Assembly (NCBI GenBank): GCA_965230755.1
Contig: CBDDLT010000023.1
Span: 367,653 to 431,652, forward strand
Length of the DNA stretch: 64,000 nucleotides
Direction of reading: 5' to 3'
DNA from: DATFJT01 sp965230755
GTDB taxonomy: Bacteria > Bacteroidota > Bacteroidia > Chitinophagales > Saprospiraceae
Below are positions 34,201-44,004 of this stretch, piece by piece. The position numbers and the translations under genes are program-made. Every line of letters begins with the position of its first letter. Position 1 is the first letter of the stretch. The notes under the pieces are model-generated. The model searched no databases. It saw nothing but the letters and a program-made list of their open reading frames with translations, and was not told the DNA's origin.

Positions 34201-34497
34201 ATTTGCCGGTCCTCTCTCAACCCAGTTCAATGGAGCATTTTTTCTTCCGTCGAGTAAGGCCTTGGCCTTTTCCATCGCTCTTAGCTGATCTCCTACTTTA
34301 TACCTAGGTACGTCATCACCGTATCGTGTTCGGATAAGACTATGCACTCCAGCAAATTTTGCCGGACCATCGAAACGCAATGTTGAATTGTTGAGATAAT
34401 TATCCGCTGGTTGGTGAGGAACATCTTGTTTTTTAGTGATGAACAAAATACCGCCGACGATCAGCGCAATTGCAAAAACTTTTAAAACTGTCTTCAT
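31297..34497 (-). CDS. Secreted BNR/sortilin-type beta-propeller with T9SS tail
   Basis: A 1066-aa exported protein. A membrane/signal segment (VLKVFAIALIVGGILF) is followed by many BNR/Asp-box repeats (SxDxGxxW; for example STDGGSSWQEK, SLDAGETWNQV, TEDLGQTWTDI, SRDGGATWQWA) of the sortilin/VPS10 propeller type. The C-terminal ~75 residues (VFPNPMSSTANISYSL to KLYIE) form a type-A T9SS sorting domain, so it is probably cell-surface attached or released. Binding target unknown. The start is placed at the Met before the signal segment. Confidence 0.92.
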   Translation of the reverse strand: MKTVLKVFAIALIVGGILFITKKQDVPHQPADNYLNNSTLRFDGPAKFAGVHSLIRTRYGDDVPRYKVGDQLRAMEKAKALLDGRKNAPLNWVERGPANVGGRTRGLIVDPSDATNRTWYAGSAGGGVWRTTNAGGSWELLTEEIGNLSTSSLAMSANNTDVIYAGTGEGFGNIDGINGSGVWKSVDQGETWSALASTVNNQAFGDITRLMINPADENEILASTIGERTRGQRSSYIMKSTDGGSSWQEKYVSNNGRIQQILYVPGDYNTQYATINSVGVFQSLDAGETWNQVFDASNTSIRRIEMAVSRLDGGVAYLACESGSGSQLYHTRDTFNTISKTVFDARQPDWLGRQGWYDNTIAVHPYNDSMVWVAGAGSMLEIKTGTDSVRVKVFGGFFNETSFLTDVEDSQFLDESGGSADGLVDGLPYSTGIVDSDRNNVVVYFGPDREQKAHLIDVDLNTFSFTFGSMIDVPFEAWDTMNNRQIALTVFDLDADGQWSYKDYTDLPGAFQDITMINALDYSEAGDSDIQGANPFYKALYYFSLQRDTSYQGDEWNFPEGQLSFLTRDDEGVLGDGFRPVTDGYFEYTDIDPVGSKTVHVDHHNIIFMPLDDAEETFYVLNANDGGVAFSEDNGETFIQTGETFSDGMSPSSYGYNVTQFYGLDKMNGASRYIGGTQDNGTWVSGVDPDETSIWIDAPSGDGFECAWHYENTDLVLETSQFNNLYKSYDGGNDWTQVPLPGGQGPFISRVAASQIDADLVFMVAEDGVLKSTDFGDTWRVIDMPDSWAINNWGPPIEISLADPNMVWTGRGMNGDDRIMVSSDKGETFTEASLYPDATMGVMTGVATHPLESETAYALFSQADGPKILKTEDLGQTWTDISGFVSNVDESNNGYPDVATYCLLVMPWDVNWMWAGTEIGLFESRDGGATWQWADNGLPAMSIWEMKIVGDEVVLASHGRGIWSLDVSEINTVNTEDLDHESIASMSVFPNPMSSTANISYSLKANENVNIVLHNTEGQQVKKLFSGKVSAGEQQLTIDRKGILPGVYFVSLQTRSGKATRKLYIE

Positions 34498-34549
34498 AAG
34501 TTTTGGTTGATTAATGATTGATATAATTTTCTTACTTGTTCTTTTCTCT

Positions 34550-34984
34550 CTAGTTGAAGATTCCACCAGTATATTTCTTCTTACTTTGTACATTATATCG
34601 GTACACCAGAACTCCATCATTGGAACCGGATTGAACTATTCCGGGATAAGAAGAAACCATGAGTATATATTCATTTTCCCATTTTACCTTAGCCCTTGAT
34701 TCTATGCTTTCATAAATAATCTCGTCGGTTTCTTTTTCATAGACGAAAAACTGAACCGAGGGAAAAGCGTCATTCTGCCTTGACTTTAACTCTTTCCATA
34801 CCAAAGCATAATCATTGTTTTCATTCCACCCTATGGAATATGAATCTCCGAGTTTAGCTTGGGCTAATTTCTCCAAGGAAGTCTCGCATTCATGTTCTTT
34901 TAATTGTGCTTTTTTTGCTTTACAGCCAATAATGACCAGACACAACCCAAGTAAAATACAAGGGATAAGAAAAAGCTTGTTCAT
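34550..34984 (-). CDS. Hypothetical lipoprotein
   Basis: A 144-aa protein with a lipoprotein signal (LGLCLVIIGC) and a short beta-rich body (YSIGWNENNDYALVWKEL). No family recognised. It lies just upstream of the propeller gene on the same strand and may be co-transcribed. Confidence 0.7.
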   Translation of the reverse strand: MNKLFLIPCILLGLCLVIIGCKAKKAQLKEHECETSLEKLAQAKLGDSYSIGWNENNDYALVWKELKSRQNDAFPSVQFFVYEKETDEIIYESIESRAKVKWENEYILMVSSYPGIVQSGSNDGVLVYRYNVQSKKKYTGGIFN

Positions 34985-35092
34985 AATGAGTATTATTTAA
35001 ATTTTGGAGTTCTCGGAAACTTATCAAATCTACGATAAGGTCAATATTATGATTAATTTATCCCAAATTTTAAAGCAAGTTTAACTGTAACG

Positions 35093-35545
35093 ATGAATTT
35101 AACAAAAGATATTCGAAACTACATAGATAAAAGCGTCCTATGTTGGTTGGCTACAGCTTCGGAAACAGGAATCCCCAATGTTTCCCCAAAAGAGATTTTT
35201 AATTACTATGACGATAACAAAATTATCATTGCCAACATAGCTTCACCTAACACGGTTAAAAACATTGAGCAAAATGAAAATGTATGTCTTAGTTTCGTAG
35301 ATATTTTGGTTCAAATAGGCTACCAACTAAAGGGAACCGCTAGAATTGTTCAATCATCAGACCCTGCTTTTTCAAGTATGGAATCTATCCTCCTCCTGAT
35401 GACTCAGGGCAAATTTCCGTTTTCATCAATTACGGAAATATCAGTGATTTCTGCCAAACCTATCATTGCTCCAAAGTACCTTCTCTATCCCGAAACAACG
35501 GAAGCAGATCAGATAGCATCAGCAAAAAAGGCTTACAGATTATGA
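35093..35545 (+). CDS. Pyridoxamine 5'-phosphate oxidase-like flavin-binding protein
   Basis: A 150-aa protein with the PNPOx-like split-barrel: LCWLATASETGIPNVSPKEIF, IANIASPNTVKNIEQNENVCLSF and KGTARIVQSSD. It may bind FMN or F420; activity unknown. Followed 70 nt later by an AraC regulator. Confidence 0.85.
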   Translation: MNLTKDIRNYIDKSVLCWLATASETGIPNVSPKEIFNYYDDNKIIIANIASPNTVKNIEQNENVCLSFVDILVQIGYQLKGTARIVQSSDPAFSSMESILLLMTQGKFPFSSITEISVISAKPIIAPKYLLYPETTEADQIASAKKAYRL

Positions 35546-35615
35546 CATTACTGTGGCTTCAAAAGCAGCATTTTACCACATAAATGGTTGATAGATAAAA
35601 GTCCTTGTATCTCTA

Positions 35616-36443
35616 ATGACTAAGTTCGAAAGAATATCTACAGCTTTTACTAATTCTTCTTATCTCCAGGGCATTTGGACCTTAGAAAACGACATAGAAA
35701 GATCTTTTATACAAACTGTTCCGGATGCCTATCCCGAAATCATTATTCCGCTAAACGGAAAAATAATTTCCAGAGATCTCAATTCACAAACTATCCTTGA
35801 CCAGCCGTCGATTATAGGTCAACTCAACCGCTCCATGTTTATTGAAATGCCCCCCTTCTCAAAACTGATTTCCTTTAAACTCTACCCCTGGACATTAGGA
35901 GCATTTACCCATGGAGATAGTAAATCTATTCTCAACAAAGTAGTAAGCTTGGAGTATTTCCAGCCATCAATATACAAGGCATGCAAGAACTTTAAAGAGC
36001 AATTTCTTGCTGGCAAAGACATACGTGCAGCCATTGATTCTCTGTTGAATATAATCTCTCATCGACTGAACTATACTGAGATCCCTTTTTTGGCTATCGA
36101 TATCAGCAACAAATTCGAAGCAATAAGATTATTGGATTTTTCTAAGACCAATTCCAATATCAGGTATAGCAAGCGCTATGTAGAAAAGCTCTACTCCGAA
36201 AATGTAGGAATAAGTCCAGCTCAATTCCTTAAGATCCTACGCGTCAAAAAAATAACCATCGAACTGCAAAAAGAAAATGAGACCAATATCTATTGTCTTT
36301 CGGATCAACTGGGATATTACGACACCAGCCATATGTATAAAGACTTCAAAAAAATTGTAACCCAAAGCCCGTCTAAGCATTTTTCCGAGCTGAACCCATT
36401 GTATGAAAGCAAGAGCTATTTGAGACAGTGGGATTATTGTTGA
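35616..36443 (+). CDS. AraC-family regulator
   Basis: A 275-aa protein. The N-terminal half matches sensing domains of Bacteroidota AraC regulators (YPEIIIPLNGKI). The C-terminal HTH is at ~165-255 (ISPAQFLKILRVKKI and LGYYDTSHMYKDFKKIVTQ). Possibly regulates the PNPOx-like gene just upstream. Confidence 0.85.
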   Translation: MTKFERISTAFTNSSYLQGIWTLENDIERSFIQTVPDAYPEIIIPLNGKIISRDLNSQTILDQPSIIGQLNRSMFIEMPPFSKLISFKLYPWTLGAFTHGDSKSILNKVVSLEYFQPSIYKACKNFKEQFLAGKDIRAAIDSLLNIISHRLNYTEIPFLAIDISNKFEAIRLLDFSKTNSNIRYSKRYVEKLYSENVGISPAQFLKILRVKKITIELQKENETNIYCLSDQLGYYDTSHMYKDFKKIVTQSPSKHFSELNPLYESKSYLRQWDYC

Positions 36444-36544
36444 GTTGATTTTCTTAAAGAGAAAGGCAGGTCAAAGTCCACCCCCCTTTGAGGGAGAAAA
36501 AGAGGGTGGAACGACGCCCCAAATTCGATCTGTATTACTATGTC

Positions 36545-39148
36545 TTATTCCATCAAAACAAGCTTTCTGGTATAGTACATGCCTCCAATAACTACCTGAA
36601 CGAAATAGGTGTTAGCCCCTAGTAAGTTCAAAGGAATATCGAAGCGTTCCTGAAAATCACCAGAAATATTACCTTGATATAATTCAGCCACTTCGGTTCC
36701 CATTCGATTCACCAATCTGATCTGCGCCGGACCCGAATAAGTTGAACCTATTCTTATCTGAATATTGTTCGTAGCCGGATTAGGTGATATATCCAAGCTC
36801 AATCCCTCTTCTAACTCTCCAGTCGAGCTGACTTCAGGATCGTATGCTTCGCTTTTCCAAACCCCTCGCCCATAAGTTCCTGCGATCAGGCTATTATCCG
36901 CTGGGTTAAACTCAATATCAAAAACATAGGTAATCGGCATGCCTTCGTTAAACAAGGTCCAATTACTGCCACCGTTCTCCGTAATAAATACACCCAAGTC
37001 GGTTGCGCAGTAAATGATATCATCATTTCCAAAATCTACTGCCAAAGCATTGGTCGTAATATCCGGCATGTCTCCTTGAATTGGTACCCAAGTCTCTCCT
37101 CCATCAGTAGACTTATAAACGTGCGGAGTGTTCGGATTGACACTATTTCGCGTTGCGAACACCGTTAGAGGATCTGTAGCACTCGTTTTAATATCTGTCA
37201 CCCTCCAGCCTGGAGCGCCTAGTGTTTGCGTCCATGTTTCTCCCGCATCTTCACTTCTATAAAAAGACCAGACATTGGTCCAGGCTGCTGCATAAGCGTA
37301 ATTGGGATCCGCTTCACTAAATCGTATATCTGAAATAATACTCGCATTTAGTTTTGGAAACCAACTCGTTCCCCCGTTCGTGCTTTTGTATAGTTTGGCT
37401 TGTGTTGCACCAAGTAATACCTCCCCATTATCCGGATGAATGGCCAAAGGAGCAAAGTAGGTTCCGGCGTTTTCGTTCAGATTCATATTAGCATTGATTT
37501 GGGAGGCCAAAACCGAACTCCTTCTATCGACTTTCCAATAAGTACCGTCATACCAGGTTCCGTAAAAAATATTTTCATTATTTGAATGAACCTCGACATC
37601 CGAACCATCGAAGTATCCCCATTTATACCACTCCAATCCGTTATCCGTATTCACTCCTTGCAAACCGTGATCCTGCAAGCCTCCTATGATTACTGATGGA
37701 TTAATTCGAGAGGAGGCAATGGCCAAAAATTGCCCTGTCATCATTCCATTACTCGTTTCTTCAAAACAATTTCCCCTATCGCGGCTTATCGCAACGCCCC
37801 CATCACTTATAGATACCAACATGTTGGTATCTACCGGACTAAAACCAAAGTCGTGATGATCAACATAGGTTTTACATGCCGGTGGGATATGGCAATTCAA
37901 ACAGGTCAATCGATCTTTTTGAATCCAACTCGTTCCCCCATCTCGGCTTCTCCATAGTGTCACTCCGCCAAAGACTACATGCTCCGGATCTGTCGGAGAA
38001 ACGGATATGATATTATTGTACCAGCCTTGACAGACATTCTGAAATTGAGGAGAACAGGGCGCGTCTGGAGCTGACGGAAGCCTCACCCAGCTATCACCGC
38101 CATCCGTCGTTTTAAATACTCCCAACAAGCTAAAATTTGAAAGACTTATAATACTGGTGTACATGACGTCCGGCACTCTTTTGCATTGGGTCAAACTGAT
38201 GATATTTAATCCAGAGACAGGTAGTCCATTGCTCAATAGGGTGAAATCCTCTCCTCCGTTATCCGATCTATATATTCCCTTGCCCTCTATGGCCACAAAT
38301 ATCCTATCCGGTCGATCTTCATGAATGATGACTTCATTAATAATGAAGTTTTGATGGTTGGTCCCATCTCCCCAGACCAAACTCCAGGTCCGGCCTTCGT
38401 TCTCACTTTTGTATAATCCATTGGTAGATGCTGCCCATACCTCATTGTGGCGAGTTGGATGCCATTCTAAGTCCATAATGGAAATCCCCGCGGATAGATT
38501 GGTCGAAAATGAAGTAGGTTCCCATGAATTACCACCGTCAGTAGATCGATAAATTCCCGATCCAGGTTTTATTAGTAATCCCGCGACCGAAAAACCCTCT
38601 CCTGTTCCTATTAACATGGTTTCTGTAATTGACGGGTGAATGGCAATTGCTCCGATTCCCGTAGAAGGAATTTGATCTGATTTCGGCACCCAATTTTCTC
38701 CCCCGTCCTCGGTCAACCAAAGTCCTCCGGAAGCAGATCCGACCCAAAATTTGTCAGCTAGAACAGGATCAAAAGCATGAGAAATCGCTCTTCCACCATA
38801 GGTTTCTAACATACTCGGACCTACACTTTCCCATTCCGCAATTGGATTACCAGAACGCGATTTCGCATAATTTTCCAACAGGTCCAGATATTGTTCTACT
38901 CTTCGTCCGTTGTCAACCACTCCATCCTCATTCATTCTCTGCTCGTGAAATGCTCTCAAACGCTCATAAGGCATAAACCCAGTACCTCGAAGATCATGAA
39001 TGCTTCCATTCGCCGATTCAAAAAGTTCTTTGTAGTGTTTGCCCAGGTCGCTTTTACCGAGCTCTGATTCTAATTTTTCGGTGTTGTTTTGAGTTAATGC
39101 TCCTTGATATAAAAGAGCTACAAGTACAATGGTAAATAATGGTTTCAT
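36545..39148 (-). CDS. Secreted BNR/sortilin-type beta-propeller with T9SS tail
   Basis: An 867-aa exported protein (signal MKPLFTIVLVALLYQGALTQ) with repeated Asp-box motifs (LTEDGGENWVPK, STDGGNSWEPT, SENEGRTWSLV, STNGGTSWFPK, SEDAGETWTQT). The C-terminal ~80 residues from DISPNPATNNIQI to KLVLME are a T9SS type-A sorting domain. It belongs to the same class as the 31297-34497 gene. Confidence 0.92.
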   Translation of the reverse strand: MKPLFTIVLVALLYQGALTQNNTEKLESELGKSDLGKHYKELFESANGSIHDLRGTGFMPYERLRAFHEQRMNEDGVVDNGRRVEQYLDLLENYAKSRSGNPIAEWESVGPSMLETYGGRAISHAFDPVLADKFWVGSASGGLWLTEDGGENWVPKSDQIPSTGIGAIAIHPSITETMLIGTGEGFSVAGLLIKPGSGIYRSTDGGNSWEPTSFSTNLSAGISIMDLEWHPTRHNEVWAASTNGLYKSENEGRTWSLVWGDGTNHQNFIINEVIIHEDRPDRIFVAIEGKGIYRSDNGGEDFTLLSNGLPVSGLNIISLTQCKRVPDVMYTSIISLSNFSLLGVFKTTDGGDSWVRLPSAPDAPCSPQFQNVCQGWYNNIISVSPTDPEHVVFGGVTLWRSRDGGTSWIQKDRLTCLNCHIPPACKTYVDHHDFGFSPVDTNMLVSISDGGVAISRDRGNCFEETSNGMMTGQFLAIASSRINPSVIIGGLQDHGLQGVNTDNGLEWYKWGYFDGSDVEVHSNNENIFYGTWYDGTYWKVDRRSSVLASQINANMNLNENAGTYFAPLAIHPDNGEVLLGATQAKLYKSTNGGTSWFPKLNASIISDIRFSEADPNYAYAAAWTNVWSFYRSEDAGETWTQTLGAPGWRVTDIKTSATDPLTVFATRNSVNPNTPHVYKSTDGGETWVPIQGDMPDITTNALAVDFGNDDIIYCATDLGVFITENGGSNWTLFNEGMPITYVFDIEFNPADNSLIAGTYGRGVWKSEAYDPEVSSTGELEEGLSLDISPNPATNNIQIRIGSTYSGPAQIRLVNRMGTEVAELYQGNISGDFQERFDIPLNLLGANTYFVQVVIGGMYYTRKLVLME

Positions 39149-39253
39149 AACATGATTTTTTTGCAAAGATTTTAACCGAAAACCCTTATTTAAATATCGG
39201 ATAATTATCCCTTAGACCTGGTGTAAAATGACGAACGAAAAATCCTCGAACGG

Positions 39254-40675
39254 CTACTCGCCTAACAAAACAGTCCCATTGTAGATGGGGGATTCAGAGC
39301 GAAGCAAGATGATATTGATCTGAGCGCTTCGATATTTTTCGACATTCAATGTGTGTTCTCGAATACCATTAAAATTTAAACTGTCCAGTAGTTGGCCATT
39401 GAGATCATAAATCATAATTCGATCAAAAGTTGTGGTCTCTGAGCGAATCTTAAGTTCCTTCCTCGTTGGATTCGGATAGAATTCTACCTTGTTGTTGCTT
39501 TGCTCTTCAACAAGATTATTGGTTCTGTCAAACAAGAGTAATACATCCTTATTACCTGAGCCAGTATTACGGTCCGCTATATATATGTCCTTAAAGCCAT
39601 CTCCATTGAGATCTTCATGAATCAAGCTCAAGGCATCTCGATAAAAGTATTCACCTATGATCTCCACCGTTCTATCCTCGTAAACATCTTCTTCAAAGAC
39701 CAATATCCTACACGGGCCTCCAAAGACATTGGCCAGCAGCAAGTCCAAATCACCATCCAAATCTACATCTGAAAATATTCCGTCTATGGTATGATCATTA
39801 TCTGTCGGTAAAAACATATCCGTAGCATTTGAGAATGAACCAGTGCCATCGTTCAACCATAGTTGGTTCTGTCGATCTTTTCCCGGAATGAAAGCCACAT
39901 TGCTCAGGAAAAGATCCAAATCGCCATCTTTATCAAAATCTCCGCTATCCACTTTCCTTGTCTCTATATTGTCTTGAGGGAAATTATCCGAATTGGCTAG
40001 GGTGAATTGGCCTTCGTCGTTCAAGTAGATTAGATTTCCGTTTTCGTTCGCCTCAAATACATCCAAATCACCATCTCGATCCGCGTCAAAAGCATGCAAG
40101 TCTTGTGTTGTTTTATTCGTTTCCGGAAATCGCTCGCTCTCATTACTAAAAGTCCCGTCACCGTTAGCAATCATGCAAACAACAGGCCCTTTATTTCCAA
40201 AAAGTACATCCACTAACCCATCGTTGTTCACATCCATTTTAATCACCGCATTGGCCTCAGTATCCGGAAATCGAAAACTCGATCTAACAAAAGAGCCTTC
40301 ATTATTCAAATACAACTCATGGACATTGCTTTCTCCGAGATTGATGTCGTCCTCGCTGCAAAAAATCAGATCCAGATCTCCGTCCTGATCGAAATCCTCT
40401 ACAATTACATCTTCGCTATCATTTACAACACTCATTGCATTTTGATTCGAATATTGAAATGCTCCATTTTCAGAACCAAGCAGGATAGTATTTCTTTGAA
40501 ATTCGTTGGCAAAAATGAGGTCTATATATCCATCCCCATTAAGATCCGCACTCTTAACATCCATGGTTTGACCCTGAGCCCAGGGTTCAGGTAAAAGATC
40601 AGAACGATCTGCATAGATCTGAGCATGAGCATTGCAGCAAAACGCTAGAAGAGAGATGAGGTAAAATGCTTTCAT
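39254..40675 (-). CDS. Secreted FG-GAP/VCBS-repeat propeller with T9SS tail
   Basis: A 473-aa exported protein (signal ending CCNAHAQ). At least seven Asp-rich calcium-type repeats are visible (DLNGDGYIDLIF, DFDQDGDLDLIF, DVNNDGLVDVLF, DADRDGDLDVFE, DFDKDGDLDLFL, DVDLDGDLDLLL, DLNGDGFKDIYI), giving a propeller of about seven blades. The C-terminus (EFYPNPTRKELKI) is a T9SS sorting domain. Probably binds a surface ligand or glycan. Confidence 0.9.
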   Translation of the reverse strand: MKAFYLISLLAFCCNAHAQIYADRSDLLPEPWAQGQTMDVKSADLNGDGYIDLIFANEFQRNTILLGSENGAFQYSNQNAMSVVNDSEDVIVEDFDQDGDLDLIFCSEDDINLGESNVHELYLNNEGSFVRSSFRFPDTEANAVIKMDVNNDGLVDVLFGNKGPVVCMIANGDGTFSNESERFPETNKTTQDLHAFDADRDGDLDVFEANENGNLIYLNDEGQFTLANSDNFPQDNIETRKVDSGDFDKDGDLDLFLSNVAFIPGKDRQNQLWLNDGTGSFSNATDMFLPTDNDHTIDGIFSDVDLDGDLDLLLANVFGGPCRILVFEEDVYEDRTVEIIGEYFYRDALSLIHEDLNGDGFKDIYIADRNTGSGNKDVLLLFDRTNNLVEEQSNNKVEFYPNPTRKELKIRSETTTFDRIMIYDLNGQLLDSLNFNGIREHTLNVEKYRSAQINIILLRSESPIYNGTVLLGE

Positions 40676-40717
40676 AACACTGTTTTACATTAAATTCGTT
40701 CCAATCAATCTAGGCAA

Positions 40718-41932
40718 TTATATTTTCCCAATTAATATAGTTCGACTAACTCCATTGGAGCTCAGATTAAGAGCATAACTTCCTTGTTTTAATCCGTCTG
40801 TATTGATCTTAAAATCATTCGAACCTGCAATTCCCCGCAGCTCCTTATTGAGAATAAGATTCCCCAGCATATCATATAATTGTAGTGTCAAATTCCGCCC
40901 TTCTTTCAATGTCAAGTCAATATTCAATTGATCCATGGTCGGATTGGGGTGGGCGTTGATAGATATTTGCTCGAGTTCATTTTCTACTGCGCTTGTAGGA
41001 GTGTAAAATCCCGTAAGCATTCTAATCTTGGAAGGATTGAGAGGCCTTCCTCCGGCATCCGTCACCGGAATCGAACTATTGACATACATCGTATCCCCTC
41101 CCTGAGTGATGGCGAGGCCGTTGGGTCTGGAGAATGTGGCCTCATTGCCGTTTCCATCCAGGTTTCCTCGTGCCGTAGTTCCCGCTATTCTAGTCAGTAC
41201 TCCATCTAGCGTTAGTCGGTAAATACTATGGGATCCATGACTTGCTACGTATAATACATCCTCAACTGGTGAATAAACGATATGCCCATTACTTGCAGCT
41301 GAATTCTGAGTACCCGGTGTTGTCGCCAATAGACTCGTTTGTCCACTGGGGCTTATTTTAACCACATTGCCATTGCTAAAATTTGAAACGTACAAATTAT
41401 TGTCTTTATCTATGGTAATTCCATTGGGACACCTAAACAAATTGCCCGAAGCGAATAGACTGACATCACCTTGAGGAGTTACTTTTCGAATGGTATTTCC
41501 TTGGGCACCACAGCAGTTACATACATACAGATTGTCATCAGGATCAACCACTATACCTACATTGCAGGTAATATTTTCGCTGGCAAATAATGATACCTGT
41601 CCCGAAGCTGTGATTTTAGAGACGCTATTGCCTGCAATATTACTTTGAAATAAATTCCCCTCACTATCGAAGTCATTGCCTGATGCCCCGGAAAGTCCTG
41701 TCGCAAATTGCTGGACAACACCAGATTTTGAAATTTTGTAAACTTCTCTTCCATCCGCATTGTCCAGGGCCCGTCCGAAGTTGGCCACATAAAGATAATT
41801 GTCGTGCAACTTAACTCCGCCCGAAGCATTGATCTGTTCAACCAGTGTTTCCACCTTGACTTGAGAAAACCCCATTGTCTGTAGAAGAATAATGCTCAAG
41901 AAGTAAGCCGTCGAAGTAAAAATTTGTTTCAT
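40718..41932 (-). CDS. Secreted NHL/SMP-30-type propeller with T9SS tail
   Basis: A 404-aa exported protein (signal ending MGFSQ). Repeats such as FDSEGNLFQSNIAGNSVSKI, DPDDNLYVCNC and DKDNNLYVSNFSNGNVVKI form an NHL or SMP-30/strictosidine-synthase-like propeller. The C-terminus (INAHPNPTMDQLNIDLT to ILIGKI) is a T9SS sorting domain. It is the fourth secreted propeller in this minus-strand block. Confidence 0.88.
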   Translation of the reverse strand: MKQIFTSTAYFLSIILLQTMGFSQVKVETLVEQINASGGVKLHDNYLYVANFGRALDNADGREVYKISKSGVVQQFATGLSGASGNDFDSEGNLFQSNIAGNSVSKITASGQVSLFASENITCNVGIVVDPDDNLYVCNCCGAQGNTIRKVTPQGDVSLFASGNLFRCPNGITIDKDNNLYVSNFSNGNVVKISPSGQTSLLATTPGTQNSAASNGHIVYSPVEDVLYVASHGSHSIYRLTLDGVLTRIAGTTARGNLDGNGNEATFSRPNGLAITQGGDTMYVNSSIPVTDAGGRPLNPSKIRMLTGFYTPTSAVENELEQISINAHPNPTMDQLNIDLTLKEGRNLTLQLYDMLGNLILNKELRGIAGSNDFKINTDGLKQGSYALNLSSNGVSRTILIGKI

Positions 41933-42016
41933 GGTTTTATAGTTCTGTACTCTATTGATTCTGTTTCATGAATCTGAGGGAAAAGTCCCGGTCAATCATT
42001 CTATCCTAAAATGGCT

Positions 42017-42232
42017 TCAACGCTGCTTGAATTCTCTTTGAGTAAGTATCATTGAAGAGATGATCAAGGCCAGGCCAATTCCTTTAAGAAAGTCAACTAA
42101 ATCCAATGAGATATCGAAAAGAAGACCATTTGGCAAGCTAAAACCCATGAAAAGTAGACCTATGACGAAGAACCAATAAGAGCGTTCTTTCATTGTTGAT
42201 TGTTTAACTCTCCACACTTTTAAGAGCTCCAT
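42017..42232 (-). CDS. Small membrane protein
   Basis: About 72 aa with two membrane segments (YWFFVIGLLFMGFSLPNGLL and DFLKGIGLALIISSMIL). Possible starts at ATG 42262, 42232 or 42193. No family recognised. Confidence 0.5.
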   Translation of the reverse strand: MELLKVWRVKQSTMKERSYWFFVIGLLFMGFSLPNGLLFDISLDLVDFLKGIGLALIISSMILTQREFKQR

Positions 42233-42421
42233 AATAAGAGTGTGAAATTTCCAATGGCTCAAATTATCTCATTTTCCAATGGTTTGACTGGATTGCTTCG
42301 TATAGAGCTGCTTTCATTCGTTTTTTTACACCAAAACGCCTTGATTGTGCATCCTAATAGAAAGAATTCTCATGTCTTGATCCTGAGAATCCGCTAGACT
42401 ATTTGTAAAATTTCAAGAAAA

Positions 42422-42868
42422 ATGCTTGTTTTTTGTCGCGTAATATCGTTTCTCCTTTTCGGATTATTTCTTATCACATCTTGTCATTCGAGTAAGAACA
42501 AAACTGTTTCTGCCAGTGCTCAAACCAGTCAATGCGTTGATAGAGTAATGGCCATTGACGATTCTCTGGGTACAGTCCGAAATCATGCCTGCGAGAGCAT
42601 TTCCTTGAGTCAAACCATCAAAGATTACGTCAATGAAATGGGTAAAATAAACTATCGTCACTGCCCAAAAGAATTCAGTTCGGCATTCAAGCAACATCGG
42701 GAGGCATGGAAAGATATGATTGTCATAACGGATCATTATCCCGATTTACGGGGAGAAATGCACGATCTTTTTGACATTATTAAAGAAGGAAATCACAAGG
42801 AAGAATTCGAACTGAGACTAAAGAGAATTTGGGACACATGGGAAGTCGTTGAGAAGGCGAAAGAATAA
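42422..42868 (+). CDS. Hypothetical small lipoprotein
   Basis: A 148-aa protein with a lipoprotein signal (FLLFGLFLITSC) and a helical body. No family recognised; starts directly at ATG 42422, upstream of the DUF4349 gene. Confidence 0.7.
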   Translation: MLVFCRVISFLLFGLFLITSCHSSKNKTVSASAQTSQCVDRVMAIDDSLGTVRNHACESISLSQTIKDYVNEMGKINYRHCPKEFSSAFKQHREAWKDMIVITDHYPDLRGEMHDLFDIIKEGNHKEEFELRLKRIWDTWEVVEKAKE

Positions 42869-42997
42869 GCTAGTGTGCAGTCAAGATTAAATGGCGGAAT
42901 AGAAGACTCGAACGGTCTCTTTACAAAATAAACAATACGAATACGTTCGTTCAATAGTCGATTGAAAAAATCATCTATCACACAGTAAATTATTATC

Positions 42998-43867
42998 ATG
43001 GAATTGAGTTTCAAAAAACGCTTCAGAAAAATAGCTTTGGTTCTAGCACTAGGATTCATCGCTCTCTTCGTATTTAGAATAATCTACGGATATACTATAA
43101 CATTGGATGGCCCGACAGGGCAAACTCATTTTTTTGACAGTGTATCTCAAGCTAAAAAGAATTACGCGTCGAAGCGATACAAGGTACAATCATCTAATGC
43201 CAATAAGTCTGCCATTAGTGTGGACCAGAAGTACGAAAAAATAGCTGAAATTAGTACTAAGTCTTCAGAATTTGACCAGGAAGAAAAACAGGTAAGGAGT
43301 GAAGTGGAGAAATACAAAGCACTGATCCAATTCGAACAGAAAAGCGGGAACAAAGGTCATAGAAAACTAAATTTGCTCATTGGCGTTCCTCCGGAAAACT
43401 TTGATTCGCTTTATCAGCAACTCATTCATATCGGCCATGTTCAAGCCAAACGCATTACCAAAAAGGATAAAACCAATGAATACAAAGAACTCAATGCTAG
43501 AAAAGCTTCCTTAGAGAAAATCAGAACTTCTCTGATCGAATTAAAGTCGAAAGGTGGAGAGATCGCCGAATATATCAAGTTGGAAAATCGAATTTTGGAG
43601 ATCGAAAAACAATTGCAGGATCTGGGCGTAAGTTTGGGTGATTTTGACGAGGAAAACGAGTTTTGTACCGTTCGTTTTTCACTATTAGAGGGGAAGGAGC
43701 ATAAAATCAGCTTTATCCACAGGGTAAAAGTTGCTCTGGAATGGACCATCAAGTACTATTTGGGACTGCTTGGAATAACTTGTTTGGTTTTCTTTATCAC
43801 CTATTTGTTTCTCGCTATTATCGATAAATTGAAGTTGTTGGACAGGAGCTTGAATAAAAGAGAATAA
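42998..43867 (+). CDS. DUF4349-domain membrane protein
   Basis: A 289-aa protein with an N-terminal membrane segment (residues ~13-30), a coiled-coil-rich extracytoplasmic region (EKYKALIQFEQKSGNKGHRK through IEKQLQDLGVSLGD) and a C-terminal membrane helix (YYLGLLGITCLVFFITYLF). This matches the DUF4349 family; function unknown. Confidence 0.85.
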   Translation: MELSFKKRFRKIALVLALGFIALFVFRIIYGYTITLDGPTGQTHFFDSVSQAKKNYASKRYKVQSSNANKSAISVDQKYEKIAEISTKSSEFDQEEKQVRSEVEKYKALIQFEQKSGNKGHRKLNLLIGVPPENFDSLYQQLIHIGHVQAKRITKKDKTNEYKELNARKASLEKIRTSLIELKSKGGEIAEYIKLENRILEIEKQLQDLGVSLGDFDEENEFCTVRFSLLEGKEHKISFIHRVKVALEWTIKYYLGLLGITCLVFFITYLFLAIIDKLKLLDRSLNKRE

Positions 43868-44004
43868 GAGGTATTATTGAATAATTCTGTTCTCGAACGT
43901 CCAAAAACATATGATCATCTATTATTAAAGCGGATTACTCCATTAAATCTCAATTTGTATCTAAAGGAGAATATCTTGGATGTATTACACTAATACAACA
44001 TTCC

